A DNA stretch of 7,635 bases, from contig CAIYWO010000312.1 in assembly GCA_903929925.1 (NCBI GenBank), positions 1 through 7,635 on the forward strand. Reading direction: 5' to 3'. The notes below the pieces were generated by a model. It did not search any database. It saw nothing but the letters and a program-made list of their open reading frames with translations, and was not told where the DNA came from. The stretch is from an uncultured beta proteobacterium. GTDB taxonomy: Bacteria; Pseudomonadota; Gammaproteobacteria; Burkholderiales; Burkholderiaceae_B. Position 1 is the stretch's first letter. Every line of letters starts with the position of its first letter. Positions 6,083 through 7,635 of this stretch are shown here, in pieces. A program made the position numbers and the translations under genes.

Positions 6083-6750
6083 CGCTCCCCTCCGATCGCT
6101 ACGACTGATTGAACAAAAATACCAGGTGTCATAACGTGCTCAGGGGCAAGGTCTCCCAACGGCACAATACGATTGACCTGCGCAATGGAGTGTTTAGCTG
6201 CCATGCACATCACAGGACCAAAATTGCGCGCTGCCCAACGATACGTCAGGTTGCCCCAGCGATCCCCAAGATTCGCGCGTACCAGAGCAAAGTCACCGGA
6301 TAAAGGCTGCTCCATGATGTAGCCTTTGCCATTGATCACGCGCTGCTCTTTGCCCTCAGCGATTAAGGTGCCGTAGCCGGTAGGAGTAAAGAAAGGTCCA
6401 AGTCCGGCTCCCGCAGCGCGCAAGCGCTCTGCAAGCGTGCCTTGCGGCATGCACTCGAGCTCTACTTGTCCCGCGCGGTAGGCGTTGGCAAATACATCGG
6501 AGTGCGCAGGGCGTGGATGTGAACAGACGATCTTGCGCACGCGTCCTGCTTTGATGAGCCCGGCTATGCCGGTTTCATGTGTGCCAGCGTTATTGCTAAT
6601 GATGGTGAGTTCACGCAAGCCCTTATCCATGATGGCGCCCATGAGCTCAAAAGGGATACCCGCGTCCCCAAAGCCACTAACCATCACTGAGGCGCCGTCT
6701 TGTATTGGCGCGATCGCCTCTTCTAGTGACTGTTTAACCTTATCCAGCAT
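6079..6750 (-). CDS. 3-oxoacid CoA-transferase, subunit A
   Basis: A (alpha) subunit of the same heterodimeric CoA-transferase, ScoA/PcaI/AtoD type, 223 residues, about the usual length. The family signature DGxxVMVxGFGxAGIP lies at 18-33, with Ser25 where the consensus has Gly. It is followed by SNNAG, the PQGTLAERLRAAGAG region, FFTPTGYGT, GDRWGNLTYR, ARNFGP and the C-terminal PEHVMTPGIFVQ. The overall pattern resembles remembered PcaI sequences closely, so 3-oxoadipate is a fair candidate, but substrate cannot be assigned from sequence in this family. The ATG at 6750 has GGAG 5 bases upstream, lying over the end of the Bug4 gene. The stop overlaps the subunit B start. Four bases shared with B and two bases from Bug4 indicate one operon. 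Confidence 0.94.
   Translation of the reverse strand: MLDKVKQSLEEAIAPIQDGASVMVSGFGDAGIPFELMGAIMDKGLRELTIISNNAGTHETGIAGLIKAGRVRKIVCSHPRPAHSDVFANAYRAGQVELECMPQGTLAERLRAAGAGLGPFFTPTGYGTLIAEGKEQRVINGKGYIMEQPLSGDFALVRANLGDRWGNLTYRWAARNFGPVMCMAAKHSIAQVNRIVPLGDLAPEHVMTPGIFVQSVVAIGGER
6085..6093 (-). promoter_or_regulatory. Strong Shine-Dalgarno for CoA-transferase subunit B
   Basis: GGAGGGGAG on the minus strand, within the last codons of subunit A. Its GGAGG part lies 6 bases before the ATG at 6082. It supports this start and implies independent re-initiation rather than coupling alone. Confidence 0.75.
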
Positions 6751-6752
6751 GA

Positions 6753-7635
6753 TTACTCCATTTGCAACTTGGCGGCTTCAACAATCTTTCTCCAGCTTTC
6801 GCGCTCTTTGTCCATGAAGGCGCCAAACTCTGCAGGAGTGTTTCCACCAGCCACGCCACCCATCGTCGCGAAGCGCTTCTGAATATCAGGCATCCCTAAC
6901 ACTTTCTTGGTTGCTTGTTGGATTTTGTTAATGATGTCGGGAGGAGTGCCGGCAGGAGCGACAAAGCCAAACCATGCGGTCACGACCATATCCTTAATGC
7001 CTGCCTCAGCCATCGTCGGCACATCTGGCAATTGAGCAGAGCGCTCCGCACCCGTCACGGCGAGAGCACGGAACTGCCCGGAACGGATGAACTCAATCGA
7101 ACTTGGTAAGTTGTCGATCGCGAAAGTGACCTGTCCGCCAAGCAGCGCGGCGACTGCTGGGCCCATGCCTTTGAAGGGAATATGCGTCAGCTTGGTGCCG
7201 GTGCGTTGCGCAAACATCTCGGCTGACATGTGGGGCGACTGTCCCGTGCCTGAAGAGGCAAACGAGTAGTTACCCTTTGGATCGTTTTTGATCGCATCAA
7301 CGAGCTCTTTGACCGTCTTGTAGGGTGATTTGCTATTGACGACCAACACGTTTGGCACAGAAATAACCAGCGTGATCGGGCTGAAATCGGTGTGCTTGTA
7401 GGGTAGTTTTTTGTACAGACTGTAATTAATGCCGTTCGGTCCGATATTGCCAAAGCCGATGGTGTAGCCATCGGGAGCAGACTGCAACAAAGCCTGTGTG
7501 CCGATAATGCCAGCTGCACCTGCGCGGTTTTCGACGACGACGGTCGTGCCTAGCTCCGCGCCAATCTTCTCACTCAGCAGGCGCGCCGTGATGTCGGTTG
7601 TTCCTCCGGGGGCCGCTGGAACAATCAGGCGAATG
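6753..7635 (-). CDS. Tripartite tricarboxylate transporter receptor, Bug/TctC family, partial (Bug4)
   Basis: Bug/TctC-type periplasmic receptor cut by the right edge of the window; 293 C-terminal residues are present. The frame stays open from a TTG at 7490, which is an internal Leu, up to 7634. That stretch encodes IRLIVPAAPGG, GTTDITAR and ENRAGAAGIIG, the expected first lobe of a Bug protein, so the true start with its signal peptide lies beyond the window, probably some 30 residues further. Visible motifs are APGGTTD, ENRAGAAG, PDGYT, SSGTGQSPHMSAE and HIPFKG. The TAA stop lies two bases before the CoA-transferase subunit A start, and the subunit A ribosome binding site overlaps its last codons, so the receptor and enzyme genes are almost certainly co-transcribed. 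That suggests, without proving, that the receptor captures a substrate feeding the CoA-transferase pathway. Confidence 0.93.
   Translation of the reverse strand, partial: IRLIVPAAPGGTTDITARLLSEKIGAELGTTVVVENRAGAAGIIGTQALLQSAPDGYTIGFGNIGPNGINYSLYKKLPYKHTDFSPITLVISVPNVLVVNSKSPYKTVKELVDAIKNDPKGNYSFASSGTGQSPHMSAEMFAQRTGTKLTHIPFKGMGPAVAALLGGQVTFAIDNLPSSIEFIRSGQFRALAVTGAERSAQLPDVPTMAEAGIKDMVVTAWFGFVAPAGTPPDIINKIQQATKKVLGMPDIQKRFATMGGVAGGNTPAEFGAFMDKERESWRKIVEAAKLQME

Noticed and set aside
6675..6698. Ser25 in place of Gly in the CoA-transferase subunit A signature as a sign of lost activity
   Set aside because: The rest of the signature, the whole subunit and the catalytic Glu60 of subunit B are intact, so a single small-residue change is not evidence of inactivation.

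Overview
The window looks like chromosomal DNA of a betaproteobacterium of the order Burkholderiales (Alcaligenaceae- or Comamonadaceae-like). Evidence: about half GC, four separate Bug/TctC-type periplasmic solute-binding receptors in 7.6 kb (an expansion known from Bordetella, Cupriavidus and relatives), and a two-gene ethanolamine ammonia-lyase without microcompartment features. Genus cannot be fixed from the sequence alone.

Layout: two convergent transcription units, densely packed, with no gap above 70 bases. The plus-strand unit (about 67-3282) is eutB, eutC and a Bug receptor (Bug1). eutB and eutC are one base apart; eutC and Bug1 share an ATGA stop/start overlap. The minus-strand unit, read from the right edge leftwards, is a Bug receptor cut by the window edge (Bug4), the A and B subunits of a 3-oxoacid CoA-transferase (two bases after Bug4, then an ATGA overlap), a strong intrinsic terminator, and two more complete Bug receptors (Bug2, Bug3). 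The units meet tail to tail at 3282/3289, where the two stop codons sit in the arms of one small palindrome.

Function: EutBC is the adenosylcobalamin-dependent lyase that turns ethanolamine into acetaldehyde and ammonia. Its active-site residues are all present, and EutC lacks the N-terminal extension that targets the enterobacterial protein to microcompartments, so a cytosolic pathway is expected. The CoA-transferase moves CoA from a donor such as succinyl-CoA onto a 3-oxoacid (acetoacetate or 3-oxoadipate are the family's usual substrates). The Bug proteins should bind small, usually carboxylated, molecules in the periplasm, but no TctA/TctB permease gene is present, so they are orphan receptors here.

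No mobile element, CRISPR array, tRNA or rRNA was seen. The most unusual points are the translational coupling of a Bug receptor to eutBC, and an intrinsic terminator lying directly against the ribosome binding site of the next gene in the same direction. I did not find a convincing wholly new system; these are unusual arrangements of known families.
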